DNA of 33,562 bases from Actinomycetes bacterium (GTDB lineage Bacteria > Actinomycetota > Acidimicrobiia > Acidimicrobiales > SZUA-35). The notes under the pieces were generated by a model. The model did not search any database and was not told the origin of the DNA. It saw only the letters and a list, made by a program, of their open reading frames with translations. The position numbers and the translations under genes were made by a program. Shown here in pieces: positions 15,566 to 24,188 of the stretch. The stretch covers positions 1 through 33,562 of the forward strand of contig JAJRQY010000056.1 of the NCBI GenBank assembly GCA_024280015.1, in the 5' to 3' direction. Numbering within the stretch: the first letter of the stretch is position 1; every line of letters begins with the position of its first letter.

Positions 15566-17281
15566 CTACCGACCGGACTCATCAACAGTTCCGTCACGAA
15601 GAACAACGACGCCATACTCATCGCGAGCTGACTCAGCCGATATCAGGCCGTCGGCCAAGTCAGCAGCCACGGTTTGGGCCGGTCGTTGGTGAGGATCCCC
15701 AAGTCCAGCACCGCCAGGCATGGCTAACAGCAAGCGGTCATAGGCGGGAATCGACTGCTGTCCCTTTGATCGCAGCACCTGGCCAGATGCTAACTCCACG
15801 CTGCCCTTGGAACCGTCAAGCCCACCGTGGCGGCCACGAGGAGCGTTCTGAACACGTTCGAACATGGCCAACACATCAAAGGGAGCTCCCCCGTCACCGG
15901 CAAGTTCGATGACCTGGCCGAGCCCGCCCCGATAGTGGCCTGCTCCGCCGGAGTCTTCACGAAGTTCCTTGCGCCAGAACACGATGGGCACGATCGACTC
16001 GGTTGCTTCAACGGGAACACCCCGAACTCCACTGGGGAAACCGGTGGCACTGAGTCCATCCTTGGTTGGCCTGGCCCCTGCTCCCCCACTATTGAAATGG
16101 GTCATCTCGAACTCTGGCACATCTCCCTCGTAGTCCGTGTCGGTTGAGACCGAGGGACCACTGCGGAGCTGGATGTTCCAGAGCGAAGAAGAGCCCTCGG
16201 CTTGCACCCCTCCCTCGACAACTTGATCAAGGCAACCCAGGATCGTGTCAGGTAAGAGGTGGCCAATGATGTGCCTGGCCGCCACGGCGTAGGGTCGGGG
16301 CGCGTTGAGGATGCAGCCAACGGGCGCACTGAAGGTGAAGGGCTCGATCGATCCATAGTTATTGGGGATCTCGGGGGCAACGACGGCTTTGATTCCGTAG
16401 GTGGTGTAGGCCTTGGTGTAGTTGAGAACGACATTGATGCCATAGCTGGAAGCTGGCGAGGTTCCCGCATAGTCAATATGGATATTGTCCTTGCTGATGG
16501 TTAGGGCAGCAGCCAGGGTGACTGGCTTGTCGTAGCCGTCCATGGTTAGCTCGTTATGAAAGGTCCCATGGTCCAGTTCGTTGATCCTATCCAGGGTTGC
16601 TTGGCGAGATCGATCGATGACGAAGTTGGCTAACTCATCGAGGTCGCTGATGTCGAACTCTTCCATCATCGAGACCAGACGATTGGCAGCGATGTCATTG
16701 GCGGCGGCGAAGGAGTAGATGTCACCGATGACTTGGTCCGATTCTCGGACGTTCATCCGAACGATCTCCAACAAGGTCTCGTTGGCAACGCCTTCGGTGA
16801 ACAGGTGAAGGATCGGGATGTTGAGGCCTTCTTCATAGACCTGGCGGCCATCGGGGCTAAACCCTCGTCCGCCAATATCAACCACATGGCACGTGTTGGC
16901 CACAATGGCGACAGCGACTCCATCGAAGAAGACGGGGGTAGCGACGGTGATGTCGTGCTGATGTCCAGAAGCCAACCACGGATCATTGGTGATGTAGACG
17001 TCGCCGGGAAGCATCTGCTCCATTGGATACTTCTCGACGAAGTGCACCACGCAGGCAGCCAGGGCGTTGATGTGGCCGGGGGTACCAGTGATGGCTTGGG
17101 CCAGCATGCGACCTTCGCCGTCAAACACCGCGGCAGCAAGGTCACCGGCTTCTCGGACGCTGGTGGAGAAGGCCGTCCGGATCAGGGTCTGGGCTTGCTC
17201 TTCAACCACGGCAATCAGGCGGTTCCACATCACATGAAGATGGATTTGGGCCAGGGCACTGCTGGAGCCTGTCGAAGTCAT
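15566..17281 (-). CDS. hyuB: Hydantoinase B / 5-oxoprolinase beta-domain family protein
   Basis: A 571-residue HyuB-type subunit. The N-terminal REAGDLAAAVFDGEGRMLAQ and the TNDPWLASGHQHD motif (about residues 98-110, metal/active-site region) are characteristic of the family. So are the glycine-rich YRGGLGQV and MPGGAGLGDP segments near the C-terminus. HyuB partners with HyuA in ATP-dependent amide hydrolysis or carboxylation: N-methylhydantoin, 5-oxoproline, caprolactam, or acetophenone in relatives. The start is the ATG at 17281, overlapping the hyuA stop by 4 bp (ATGA), with AAGGGAG upstream inside hyuA. It is last in the five-gene minus-strand operon. Length is normal. The substrate cannot be decided from sequence. 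Confidence 0.92.
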   Translation of the reverse strand: MTSTGSSSALAQIHLHVMWNRLIAVVEEQAQTLIRTAFSTSVREAGDLAAAVFDGEGRMLAQAITGTPGHINALAACVVHFVEKYPMEQMLPGDVYITNDPWLASGHQHDITVATPVFFDGVAVAIVANTCHVVDIGGRGFSPDGRQVYEEGLNIPILHLFTEGVANETLLEIVRMNVRESDQVIGDIYSFAAANDIAANRLVSMMEEFDISDLDELANFVIDRSRQATLDRINELDHGTFHNELTMDGYDKPVTLAAALTISKDNIHIDYAGTSPASSYGINVVLNYTKAYTTYGIKAVVAPEIPNNYGSIEPFTFSAPVGCILNAPRPYAVAARHIIGHLLPDTILGCLDQVVEGGVQAEGSSSLWNIQLRSGPSVSTDTDYEGDVPEFEMTHFNSGGAGARPTKDGLSATGFPSGVRGVPVEATESIVPIVFWRKELREDSGGAGHYRGGLGQVIELAGDGGAPFDVLAMFERVQNAPRGRHGGLDGSKGSVELASGQVLRSKGQQSIPAYDRLLLAMPGGAGLGDPHQRPAQTVAADLADGLISAESARDEYGVVVLRDGTVDESGR

Positions 17282-19443
17282 TGGGATGCTCCCTTGTCGA
17301 GGTTGGCAGTTTCTAGGATGAGATGACCGTCGGGGTGAACATGAGCGACATAACGAGAGGTGATGACCGTGGCGGTGTTGGTTTCAACGACGACGGCGGG
17401 ACCAGGAATAACGGACCCCGGTTCGAGCGCAGTTCGTTCATAGACCGGAGCATCAACAGTTTCACCGGTTGAAGACTCGACCAGGCGACGAGTCCCGGCC
17501 ACCGTTACTTTCGGTGGCGGCTGGCTTGCATCACGGGGAACGGCGTCGGGTATCGCTTCGGGTTCGGTGCCAATGGTCAGAACCCAGCTCAGGATCTCGA
17601 TTTCCAGATTGGGAATGGAGCGCTCATACAACCGGTGATAGGAAGCTAGGAACGCCTCGGTTAATGCACCGGGGGTGTCGACGTCGAAACGGACAGCCTC
17701 GATCTTGATTGGCAGCTCAACCCCAACCTCATGACCCTGGCCGACATAGCGCATATAGGCCAGGCGAGTTTCCACCAGCGGGCGCCCGGCAGCACCGGGG
17801 ATGACAACGGCATTGGCCTCGACGCGCATCCCCTCCAGAAGCCGGTTGCAAGCGTTGGCGTCGAGTTCGCTCAGCCTCTGGTGGAAGCTTCGAGTGACTT
17901 CGTAGGCAACCGGCGCCCGAAGGAAACCGAGGGCAGAACCAACGCCAGCTCCAGGCGGGATGATCACCCTGTTCATGTCGAGCTTCTCGCCGATGCGAGC
18001 GGCATGCAACGGCGCGGCTCCGCCAAAGGCAATCAACGTCCGAGCCTCAACTACTTCACCTGACTCAATGGCGTGCACTCTGGCCGCGTTTGCCATGTTC
18101 TCGTCAACCATTTCGGCAACACCAAGCGCCGATTCGGTGGCATCCAACCCAAGCTTGGAACCAACAGCGTTGACCATTGCTTCCTCCGCTGCTGGACGGT
18201 TCAGGGTCATGGTGCCACCGGCGAAATTGTCCGGGTCGATCCGACCAAGCACAACATCAGCGTCGGTGACAGTTGGCTCGGTCCCTCCCTGGCCATAGGC
18301 CGCCGGGCCAGGCTCGGATCCGGCGCTTTCGGGTCCAACAGCAATTCGCCCCAGGGCATCAACATGGGCGATCGACCCACCACCAGCACCGATCTCGACC
18401 ATCTCGATGACCGGGATTCGTAGTGGGAGGCCGCTGCCTTTCATGAACCGGTAGATCCGAGCTACCTCGAAGTTCCGAGAGGTGTGAGGCATGCCATCGT
18501 CTATCAAGCACAGTTTGGCCGTCGTCCCTCCCATGTCATAGGAAACAACCTCATCGAGGCCGAGCTGCCTAGCGATGTGGCCAGCAAAGATTGCTCCTCC
18601 GGCTGGTCCAGATTCGACCAACCTCACCGGGAAGCGGCGGGCGGTTTCCAGAGTCGTAATGCCACCGCCGGACAACATCAAGAAGAGCGGGCAGTGGATC
18701 CCAACACGATGCAACTCTGATTCGAGTCGAGCAAGGTGACTGCTGATGAGCGGTTGCACATAGGCATTGGCGCAGGTGGTGGAAATCCGCTCGTACTCCC
18801 GCATCTCCGGAGACACCTCACTAGAGATGGAGATCTCGACATCGGGAAGGAGCTTGGCCAAGATGTCCCGAGTCTGGATCTCGTGACTGTCATTCACATA
18901 GCTATGGAGGAAGCCGATCGCCAGGCTCTGTACTTCAGCCTCTATCAGAATCGGGACGGTGGCGGCGACCGCTTCCACATCCAGATCCAGGAGGACTTCG
19001 CCTCGGACGTTCATCCGCTCCGGAATCGGCAGCCTGAGTCGTCGGGGGACCAAGGGTTCGGGAAGATCAATGTTGAGGTCGTACTGCTCGTAGCGACTCT
19101 CGTTACGAATGGCCAGGGTGTCTCGAAACCCCTCGGTGGTGATCAAAGCAATCGGGGCACCCTTGCGCTCAATCAACATATTGGTCGCCAGCGTTGTTCC
19201 GTACACCATGGTGCTGACCTGGTCGGCTGCAACTCCTGCACGATCCAAGACCTCGGCGATGCCGGAAATGACACCACGCTCTGGTGCATCATGAGTGGTA
19301 AGAGTCTTGACCACTGTCGAACGAGCTTGGGAACCGCGGCCTTGTTCCAACGCAATATCGGTAAAAGTTCCGCCAATATCGACGGCGAGGCGAGTCTCGG
19401 AAGTGGCAGCTTGGTCTGAGTTTGGGGACATGGTTGCTCTCAC
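17278..19443 (-). CDS. hyuA: Hydantoinase A / 5-oxoprolinase alpha-domain family protein
   Basis: A 721-residue ATP-binding subunit with the actin-like fold. The phosphate-1 loop is VDIGGTFTDI (residues 21-30). YGTTLATNMLIERKGA follows (about 81-96). The second nucleotide loop is YDMGGTTAK (302-310, Asp303), preceded by VESGPAGGAIFA. The C-terminal Hydantoinase_A domain is complete (ARIGEKLDMNRVIIPPGAG). It activates the amide carbonyl with ATP for HyuB. The start is GTG at 19443, overlapping the LysR stop by 4 bp; an ATG at 19431 is an alternative. The order LysR-hyuA-hyuB with end overlaps implies translational coupling and a stable A/B complex. Confidence 0.93.
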   Translation of the reverse strand: MRATMSPNSDQAATSETRLAVDIGGTFTDIALEQGRGSQARSTVVKTLTTHDAPERGVISGIAEVLDRAGVAADQVSTMVYGTTLATNMLIERKGAPIALITTEGFRDTLAIRNESRYEQYDLNIDLPEPLVPRRLRLPIPERMNVRGEVLLDLDVEAVAATVPILIEAEVQSLAIGFLHSYVNDSHEIQTRDILAKLLPDVEISISSEVSPEMREYERISTTCANAYVQPLISSHLARLESELHRVGIHCPLFLMLSGGGITTLETARRFPVRLVESGPAGGAIFAGHIARQLGLDEVVSYDMGGTTAKLCLIDDGMPHTSRNFEVARIYRFMKGSGLPLRIPVIEMVEIGAGGGSIAHVDALGRIAVGPESAGSEPGPAAYGQGGTEPTVTDADVVLGRIDPDNFAGGTMTLNRPAAEEAMVNAVGSKLGLDATESALGVAEMVDENMANAARVHAIESGEVVEARTLIAFGGAAPLHAARIGEKLDMNRVIIPPGAGVGSALGFLRAPVAYEVTRSFHQRLSELDANACNRLLEGMRVEANAVVIPGAAGRPLVETRLAYMRYVGQGHEVGVELPIKIEAVRFDVDTPGALTEAFLASYHRLYERSIPNLEIEILSWVLTIGTEPEAIPDAVPRDASQPPPKVTVAGTRRLVESSTGETVDAPVYERTALEPGSVIPGPAVVVETNTATVITSRYVAHVHPDGHLILETANLDKGASQ

Positions 19444-20366
19444 ACGTTGGAGATGAATGTTGGGGACGACTCTTGAGCGGATAGCTGGAGCTGGTTGAGC
19501 ACTTCTTGTTCAATCGGGCGGGCCGCAGAAGAGGTCCTGGTGATGGCAAGAACTTCGCGATTGATTGGATCGCCAGCTACTGGCCGAATGGCAACACCTG
19601 GCGGTGGTGACGAAGTGGAGAATGGGGGATGCAACGCGACTCCAAATCCATCGGCAACATAGTGCTGCATCAGGAAGATGTCATCAGTCTCCCACCGAAT
19701 GTTGGGTTCAAAGCCTGCTTGGCGACAACAGTTACGAACCGTATTGCTGTAGGCAACAAATGCTGGTGAACAGATCCATGATGCTTCGGAAAGTTCGGAC
19801 AATTCCAATGGCCCCTCTGGCAAGTTCATGGACTCAGGAACGAAGAGTTGCATGGTTTCATGGCCCAACGATGTTGCTGTCAGCCCGTTGGGAACAAGCC
19901 ATGGCTCATCATCAAAGACATCAACGACCGCAAGGTCAACCTGCTGACTTTGGAGTTGATGGATGCTCGTGTCTGGGTCCTGATCGATCACTGACATCTG
20001 TAACTGTGGGTGGGTGTGCTGCAACATACGGACGGCATGTCGCACCAGGGAAAGGGCGGCGGTTGGGATTGAGGAAACTCGGTAAGCCCCAGAGGTAACA
20101 GCAAGCTGTTCCTCCATCATCGCCCCGGCGCTCTCCAAGGACCGAACCATCTGACCTGCTCGATCGGCAAGGGACTGCCCAGTAGAAGTAAGAGCAACCC
20201 CTCGTCCTTGGGCTTGGAGCAGTTCAGTTCCTACCGTTTCTTCCAGACTCGCGATCTGTTGGGACACCGCAGACGGGGTAACACCAAGATGGTGGGCCGC
20301 CGCCGCCATGGATCCGTGCTGAGAAACAAGCCAGAGGGAGCGCATTCGTTCGAAGTTGAGTTCCAT
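19440..20366 (-). CDS. LysR family transcriptional regulator embedded in the hyu operon
   Basis: 308 residues from the ATG at 20366; the reading frame is open further upstream, but that part overlaps the oxidase gene and lacks family similarity. The N-terminal winged helix reads MRSLWLVSQHGSMAAAAHHLGVTPSAVSQQIASLE, the standard LysR recognition region. A linker helix and a two-lobe ligand domain (about 90-300, with SSIPTAALSLV and IAPVAGDP-like strands) follow. It is unusual to find LysR as a middle gene transcribed with its presumed targets; most are divergent. It lies 28 bp after the oxidase stop and overlaps hyuA. The likely operator is the palindrome at 22482-22504, upstream of the first gene. 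The effector is presumably the pathway substrate or an intermediate. Confidence 0.9.
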   Translation of the reverse strand: MELNFERMRSLWLVSQHGSMAAAAHHLGVTPSAVSQQIASLEETVGTELLQAQGRGVALTSTGQSLADRAGQMVRSLESAGAMMEEQLAVTSGAYRVSSIPTAALSLVRHAVRMLQHTHPQLQMSVIDQDPDTSIHQLQSQQVDLAVVDVFDDEPWLVPNGLTATSLGHETMQLFVPESMNLPEGPLELSELSEASWICSPAFVAYSNTVRNCCRQAGFEPNIRWETDDIFLMQHYVADGFGVALHPPFSTSSPPPGVAIRPVAGDPINREVLAITRTSSAARPIEQEVLNQLQLSAQESSPTFISNV

Positions 20367-20394
20367 AGTGATTACTTGTCCGATCCCTGTCTCA

Positions 20395-21612
20395 TCAGAT
20401 GATGTTGACTTCCAGGACTGGCTCATTGCGCAGTACACGCTCATAGCCAAGAGGCGAGAGATCAAGGGTCTGGTAGGAACCGTGCACGATCAGCTCGGCC
20501 AGCCCTCGGCCAACCGCGGCGGCCTGCTGGAGGCCATGGCCACTGAAGCCGCTACAGAAGTAGAACTCATCAACCGGGGTCGAGCCAACGACCATATTGT
20601 GATCCAGTGTGTTGTAGGCGTAGTGACCAGCCCACGATGATGTGAGGCTGATCTGATCGAATTGTGGAATCCGATTGGCCAACGATGGCCAAATGATCTC
20701 CTCAAATTCGCTGGTCCGAACCCGCAGGTCGTCGGGGTCAACGGCAACATCAGTAGGGGGAACCGTGCCCGCCAGGTATTGGGCACCTTCACGTCGAACG
20801 TGAACGCCAGTGGTGTCGATGGTGAGCGGGAACACCTGATCAATCGGTGTGCGGCAATCGAAGACGAAGGTGCTTCGAATTCGGGGTTCGACCGGCAGAT
20901 CAAGGCCAACCATGGCTGCCACTTCGTTGGCCCGCGGTCCGGCGCAGTTGATGACCCGTTGGCAACTGATGGTCTCCCCCGAGGCCAACTGGACTTCCTT
21001 CATGGATCCGGCGCCTTGACTAATTCCTGTTGCCTTGTCAACAATGTAGGTCGCACCATTGGCCCGTGCTCTCTGGCGAAAACCGTTCATGAAGGCCCAC
21101 GGGTCCAGGGTTCCTTCTCGGGCCCCGAGGCTGGCAGAAACTAAGCCGTCGGCATTTAGATAGGGAAATGCTGCTTCAAGTTCTGTTGGATCCAATAGTC
21201 GGACATCAGCACCACAAGACTTCTGCACTTCATGGCTGGCTTGATACCCGGCCAGCCGCTGTTGGTCGATGAGGAAGAGGTAGCCAGTGTCCCGGAATCC
21301 AAGGTCGGGAGCTTCCCCCTCAACCTGCACACGATCAAACCAGTCATCAACGAAATCCAGCCCGAATTGTGAGACCGACACATTCAGGGGGGTCGAGAAT
21401 TGCTGGCGAAAACTTCCGCCAGAACGAGGTGTCGACGCCTTCTCATAGGTTGGATCTGGCTCGATGACGCACACGGTCTCGTCGTAGTCTGGGTGTTCAG
21501 TGAGGAAGTAGGCGGCAGCACTTCCCATGACAGCACCGCCGATGATGATGGTGTCAACGTGTCGCTGACTGTGTTGCTGACTGATTGGTTGGCTGCGTTG
21601 CTGACTACTCAT
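20395..21612 (-). CDS. FAD-dependent amine/amino-acid oxidoreductase (DAO / sarcosine oxidase-like)
   Basis: 405 residues from the ATG at 21612. An N-terminal tail of four SQxx repeats (residues 3-18) precedes the FAD dinucleotide fold TIIIGGAVMGSAAAYFL, where the third position of GxGxxG is Ala, as seen in many DAO relatives. RSGGSFRQQFSTP and the C-terminal FCSGFSGHGLQQAAAVGRGLAELI close the FAD site. The family oxidises N-methyl or secondary amino acids (sarcosine, dimethylglycine, N-methylproline) to imines, or acts as a membrane-linked dehydrogenase. It starts 10 bp after the SDR stop. In an operon with HyuAB, the natural reading is oxidation of an amino acid released from a cyclic amide such as a hydantoin. 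The exact substrate is unknown. Confidence 0.9.
   Translation of the reverse strand: MSSQQRSQPISQQHSQRHVDTIIIGGAVMGSAAAYFLTEHPDYDETVCVIEPDPTYEKASTPRSGGSFRQQFSTPLNVSVSQFGLDFVDDWFDRVQVEGEAPDLGFRDTGYLFLIDQQRLAGYQASHEVQKSCGADVRLLDPTELEAAFPYLNADGLVSASLGAREGTLDPWAFMNGFRQRARANGATYIVDKATGISQGAGSMKEVQLASGETISCQRVINCAGPRANEVAAMVGLDLPVEPRIRSTFVFDCRTPIDQVFPLTIDTTGVHVRREGAQYLAGTVPPTDVAVDPDDLRVRTSEFEEIIWPSLANRIPQFDQISLTSSWAGHYAYNTLDHNMVVGSTPVDEFYFCSGFSGHGLQQAAAVGRGLAELIVHGSYQTLDLSPLGYERVLRNEPVLEVNII
21559..21606 (-). repeat. Four degenerate 12-bp tandem repeats at the oxidase N-terminus
   Basis: Four 12-bp units, of which three end in GCTGACT on the plus strand, encode SQQR, SQPI, SQQH and SQRH directly after the initiator Met-Ser. 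The unit is a multiple of three. The repeat makes a flexible polar tail in front of the FAD fold and lies at the SDR-oxidase junction. Confidence 0.8.
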
Positions 21613-21622
21613 GGCACGACGC

Positions 21623-22441
21623 TCAGGCGAGTCGTCCGACCTTGGGAAAGTCTTTGGGTGGCATGATGTCAACGGTGGCCGAGCGCTGCTGGGCCAACAT
21701 GCCACCGTCTACTCGCAACACGTCTCCTGACACATAGCTGGCATCATCGCTGGCCAGGAATACCGCCGGTCCGGCCATGTCGGATGGCTCACCAATGCGG
21801 CTCATTGGAACGTTCTCGCCGCGCAGGATTCGGTCTTGCAGATCTAGTCCCATGGTGTCAATGGATCCCGGCATCAAGGCATTGACCCGGATGCCGTAGG
21901 GCCCAAGGTCAAGCGCTAGTGCCCGCGTGAAGGCCTCAATACCCCCCTTGGAGGCGTCATATGAGGTGAACGCTCGATGTGCCCTGGTTGCCCCACCCGA
22001 CGACATATTGATGATGACGCCTTCACCAGCTTCGACCATGATCTTGGCCACCCGGTGGCAGGTCAGGAACGTTCCAGTGAGGTTGACGTCGATGATGCGA
22101 CGCCACCAGGCTTCATCCGCTTCAAGGAAGTGCAGCATTGGCGAGACCAGGCCAGCATTGTTCAACAAGATGTCGATCTTGCCGTAGGTCTCCATGGTGA
22201 GATCGACCATGGCCCCGACCTGTTCAGCATTAGAAACATCGGCGGGACCAGCCAGTGCTGTTTGCCCGTTGGCCACAATGTCGGCCGCTACCGATTGGGC
22301 TGTCTTGGTGTCGACGTCATTAACAACAACGCTCGCTCCCTCGGCAGCGAAACGTCGGGCGATCGCTTCTCCAATACCTTTTCCAGCTCCGGTCACAATG
22401 GCGACCTTGCCTGCCAGACGGGGTGAAGGTGCTATTTCCAT
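21623..22441 (-). CDS. Short-chain dehydrogenase/reductase (classical SDR)
   Basis: A 272-residue Rossmann-fold oxidoreductase. The cofactor motif TGAGKGIG (residues 17-24) and an Asp at the end of beta-2 (NDVD) favour NAD(H) over NADP. NNAG is at 94-97, Asn120 is the catalytic Asn, Ser147/148 the catalytic Ser, and the Tyr161-x3-Lys165 pair is in SYDASKGG. The C-terminal VSGDVLRVDGG is standard for the FabG-like branch. The last 20 residues (SATVDIMPPKDFPKVGRLA) extend beyond the usual end. The ATG at 22441 is preceded by AGGA at 7-8 bases. It is the first gene of the minus-strand SDR-oxidase-LysR-hyuA-hyuB operon and presumably oxidises or reduces a hydroxy/keto intermediate of the same pathway. 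Confidence 0.93.
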   Translation of the reverse strand: MEIAPSPRLAGKVAIVTGAGKGIGEAIARRFAAEGASVVVNDVDTKTAQSVAADIVANGQTALAGPADVSNAEQVGAMVDLTMETYGKIDILLNNAGLVSPMLHFLEADEAWWRRIIDVNLTGTFLTCHRVAKIMVEAGEGVIINMSSGGATRAHRAFTSYDASKGGIEAFTRALALDLGPYGIRVNALMPGSIDTMGLDLQDRILRGENVPMSRIGEPSDMAGPAVFLASDDASYVSGDVLRVDGGMLAQQRSATVDIMPPKDFPKVGRLA

Positions 22442-22481
22442 CGGTTCATCCTCATTACTCGTGCTAATGTTCTTGCGTTGT

Positions 22482-22504
22482 ATTCATTAGACCTGTTAAT
22501 GAAT
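22482..22504. promoter_or_regulatory. 23-bp palindrome in the divergent promoter of the hyu operon and kinase gene
   Basis: ATTCATTA-GACCTGT-TAATGAAT has perfect 8-bp arms. It lies in the 111-bp interval between the SDR start (22441, minus) and the kinase start (22553, plus), 40 bp from the former and 48 bp from the latter. It is AT-rich against a GC-rich background and offers T-N11-A spacing typical of LysR sites. Candidate operator for the operon's own LysR protein. Confidence 0.6.
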
Positions 22505-22552
22505 GACTCTAGCAGGTGACCGAGCCACACTCACCTGACTACTCTCTTGGCC

Positions 22553-24184
22553 ATGCCGCCGCCACCCTCCCGGATACCTGGTGATCCGTCGCGCCTCGAC
22601 TCAGAGCGAGTAGACACACCATCCAACGAAGCACGTTCCACCATCATGACCTGGGAGGCCGATGTCGCCCAGCAACGGTTTACCAAACTGATCGGGAACC
22701 ACTTCGATACTTGGGGATTCACTAAGGAGGAATGGCTGTCCCCCGGCTTCTGGACCTCCCGCATCCATCCGGAGGACTTCCCCAATGTTGCCGAAGCTTG
22801 CGGGACAGCGATTACCAAGCAGGTGGACAAGCACTTCGAATGCCGAATGACCACGGCTGAGGGAACGGTGATGTGGTTCGATGGACTCGTCGGGCCCATT
22901 ATTGAACACGGAATGACCGTAGGGTTACGAGGTTCCCTGGCCGATACCACCAATCGAGCGCTTCGCGGCAGCAAGGAGTCGAAGATCCAACAGATGGATG
23001 CCGTTGGGCGACTGGCTGGCGGCGTAGCCCATGACTTCAACAACCTGTTGACCGTCATCAAGACCTACAGCGATCTCATCGCCTTTGGTGCTGACTCATC
23101 CGATCCAAACACCCGCTATGTCCACGCCATTCGAATAGCCGTTGACCGAGCGGTGGCGCTAACCGATCAGCTCCTCCTGTTCAGCACCCAATCGGTCGGA
23201 TCAAAATCGACCGTTGACCTCAATTCGGTGCTGCTTGGCGTGGACTCCACTCTCAGGTCAATGGTCGGCAATGTCGCCGACCTGACCATTGATCTTGACC
23301 CAAAACTAAGGATCCTTCGCGGTGATCAGGGAAGCCTCGAACAGGTCATCGTGAACCTTGCTCGAAACTCATGTGATGCCATTCACCGACTTGACAGTGG
23401 TGATGGTGGCAGCCATTGCAACGAGACGCCACTTGAGGGATCCCAACCAGTTGGCCGGATCACCCTGCGAACCAGGAATACGCTCCTCGTAGCCGACGCA
23501 GCCGAGGTTCAGGCCGACGGCCTAGAACCCGGCGAATACGTTGAACTGCTTTGCATCGATGACGGGGGTGGCATGAGACCCGATGTTTTGGTTCGAGCCT
23601 TTGAGCCTTTCTTCAGTACCAACGACATTGGCCATGGTCAAGGGATCGGCCTCACCGTGGTCTATGGCATTGTCCAACAATTGAATGGCTCGGTCTCCAT
23701 ACAAAGCGAGGAGGGTAAGGGAACGACCGTCCGAGTGCTTCTTCCGTTGGCCAGGCTGGATCCAGATCAAGAACCCAGCCCTATCAAAGACCAGCCGTCA
23801 CGAGGGACTGAGACTGTCCTGGTAGTCGAGGACGACAGCGACACTCGACATGCGGAAGAGCTCATCCTCTCTCGGCTCGGGTACCGAGTCTTGGTCGCAA
23901 GCGATCCTCTCGAAGCCCTTGCCATTGTTGACGAACATGAAGACATCATCCACCTTCTCATCACCGATGTTGAGATGCCGGTCATGTTTGGCCAGGAATT
24001 GGCGAGACAGGTCCGCCCCAGACTTCCAGGCCTTCGAGTGCTCTTCACCAGCGGTTATTCCGCTCAAGCATTAGAAACTGAACTGCTGGGTGAGCACTTC
24101 TTGGCCAAGCCATTTGCCTTGTCGACTCTTGCCAGTTCCGTTCGAGCTGTATTGGATACTCCAGCCGCCAATGTGTCAGGCTGA
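22553..24184 (+). CDS. Soluble hybrid histidine kinase with PAS-like input and C-terminal receiver
   Basis: 543 residues from the ATG at 22553; a TTG at 22547 is possible. No transmembrane segment or signal peptide is seen, so it is a cytoplasmic sensor. Order: PAS-like fold (about 35-135, with WGFTKEEWL, IHPEDFP and LRGSLADTT). The dimerisation/phosphoacceptor helix has His160 in GGVAHDFNNLL. The HATPase domain has N-box NLARNSCDA (Asn272), G1 DDGGGM and G2 GHGQGIGL. A receiver domain (about 420-535) has acidic pocket EDD, phosphoacceptor Asp472 in LITDVEMP, the SGYS switch and Lys519 in AKPF. The N-box change from the usual A-RDA to S-CDA is mild. There is no DNA-binding output, so a partner is needed. 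It is divergent from the hyu operon and 4 bp upstream of a thioesterase gene. Confidence 0.92.
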   Translation: MPPPPSRIPGDPSRLDSERVDTPSNEARSTIMTWEADVAQQRFTKLIGNHFDTWGFTKEEWLSPGFWTSRIHPEDFPNVAEACGTAITKQVDKHFECRMTTAEGTVMWFDGLVGPIIEHGMTVGLRGSLADTTNRALRGSKESKIQQMDAVGRLAGGVAHDFNNLLTVIKTYSDLIAFGADSSDPNTRYVHAIRIAVDRAVALTDQLLLFSTQSVGSKSTVDLNSVLLGVDSTLRSMVGNVADLTIDLDPKLRILRGDQGSLEQVIVNLARNSCDAIHRLDSGDGGSHCNETPLEGSQPVGRITLRTRNTLLVADAAEVQADGLEPGEYVELLCIDDGGGMRPDVLVRAFEPFFSTNDIGHGQGIGLTVVYGIVQQLNGSVSIQSEEGKGTTVRVLLPLARLDPDQEPSPIKDQPSRGTETVLVVEDDSDTRHAEELILSRLGYRVLVASDPLEALAIVDEHEDIIHLLITDVEMPVMFGQELARQVRPRLPGLRVLFTSGYSAQALETELLGEHFLAKPFALSTLASSVRAVLDTPAANVSG

Positions 24185-24188
24185 GGAC

